A DNA stretch of 5,095 nt from CAYSZB01 sp964435475 (GTDB taxonomy: Bacteria > Chloroflexota > Anaerolineae > Anaerolineales > Anaerolineaceae): the NCBI GenBank assembly GCA_964435475.1, contig CAYSZB010000113.1, positions 1 through 5,095 on the forward strand. Reading direction: 5' to 3'. Shown one piece after another: positions 5,021 to 5,095 of this stretch. Below the pieces are notes generated by a model. The model saw nothing but the letters and a program-made list of their open reading frames with translations. It had not been told where the DNA came from and did no database searches. A program made the translations under genes and the position numbers. How positions within the stretch are numbered: position 1 is the stretch's first letter; every line of letters starts with the position of its first letter.

Positions 5021-5095
5021 GGGGTAAATGGGGCAACTTTTCCAGGTATTTTGAACCAGTTAAGCACTAGGGTATTGGTCACACACCTCACCAAC
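5021..5095. other. Right-edge stretch upstream of the regulator promoter; no gene seen
   Basis: A+T-richer sequence with no credible start or ribosome binding site on either strand. On the minus strand one frame runs open from the edge for 25 codons to a TGA near 5019 and another for 11 codons to a TAA, either of which could be the tail of an upstream gene; neither looks protein-like enough to call. Confidence 0.4.

Noticed and set aside
4851..5036. A 61-codon minus-strand frame overlapping the regulator promoter
   Set aside because: It covers the promoter and operator and the regulator start in another frame, with no family resemblance and no good ribosome binding site.
1..5095. tRNA, rRNA, CRISPR array, insertion sequence or phage features
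   Set aside because: I saw no cloverleaf, rRNA-like stretch, regularly spaced repeats, transposase or terminal inverted repeats on either strand.

Overview
The window is about 57% G+C by eye. Every gene I can support lies on the minus strand, so genes are read here from right to left. The gene set is a MerR/BmrR-type regulator, a cobalamin-binding mutase-like protein, an opine-dehydrogenase-like protein, a 'cytidylate kinase-like' protein and a CaCA-family cation exchanger. This set, with strong AGGAGG-type ribosome binding sites, looks like an anaerobic bacterium. My best guess is a Chloroflexota (Anaerolineae) genome, probably a metagenome-assembled scaffold because a 100-N gap interrupts one gene. 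The lineage is inference from protein flavour, not proven by any marker in the window.

Layout, right to left. 4949-5095 is regulatory: it holds a textbook MerR-family promoter with a 19-bp spacer containing a perfect 7+1+7 palindrome. It drives 4106-4948, a BmrR-like regulator with a HTH, a coiled coil and a GyrI-like effector domain, which is probably autoregulated. 3864-4105 is intergenic and carries two hairpins. One (4021-4046) is a classical intrinsic terminator for the regulator gene. The rest of the region holds an inverted repeat with a -10-like core and a long hairpin-forming leader for the next gene. 2238-3863 encodes a 541-residue protein with an N-terminal B12-binding Rossmann domain and a C-terminal domain that resembles the glutamate mutase E-subunit barrel. 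Twelve bases later comes the start of an opine dehydrogenase-like NAD(P) enzyme (2225 leftward), lost in the N gap after 78 residues. After the gap, 75 A+T-rich bases lead into a 210-residue cytidylate kinase-like protein (1162-1794). A further 151-bp intergenic region carries a TATAAT box and 11-bp direct repeats. Then comes a Na+/Ca2+-type exchanger running off the left edge.

How the genes may work together: the B12 protein and the opine-dehydrogenase-like gene are clearly one translationally close pair. A carbon-skeleton rearrangement on an amino acid or related acid, combined with an NAD(P)-linked oxidoreduction, is a reasonable but unproven reading. The kinase-like gene may or may not share this transcript, because the gap hides the junction. 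The regulator is separated from the pair by a terminator and its operator palindrome is not repeated upstream of the pair, so control of the pair by this regulator is not supported by sequence.
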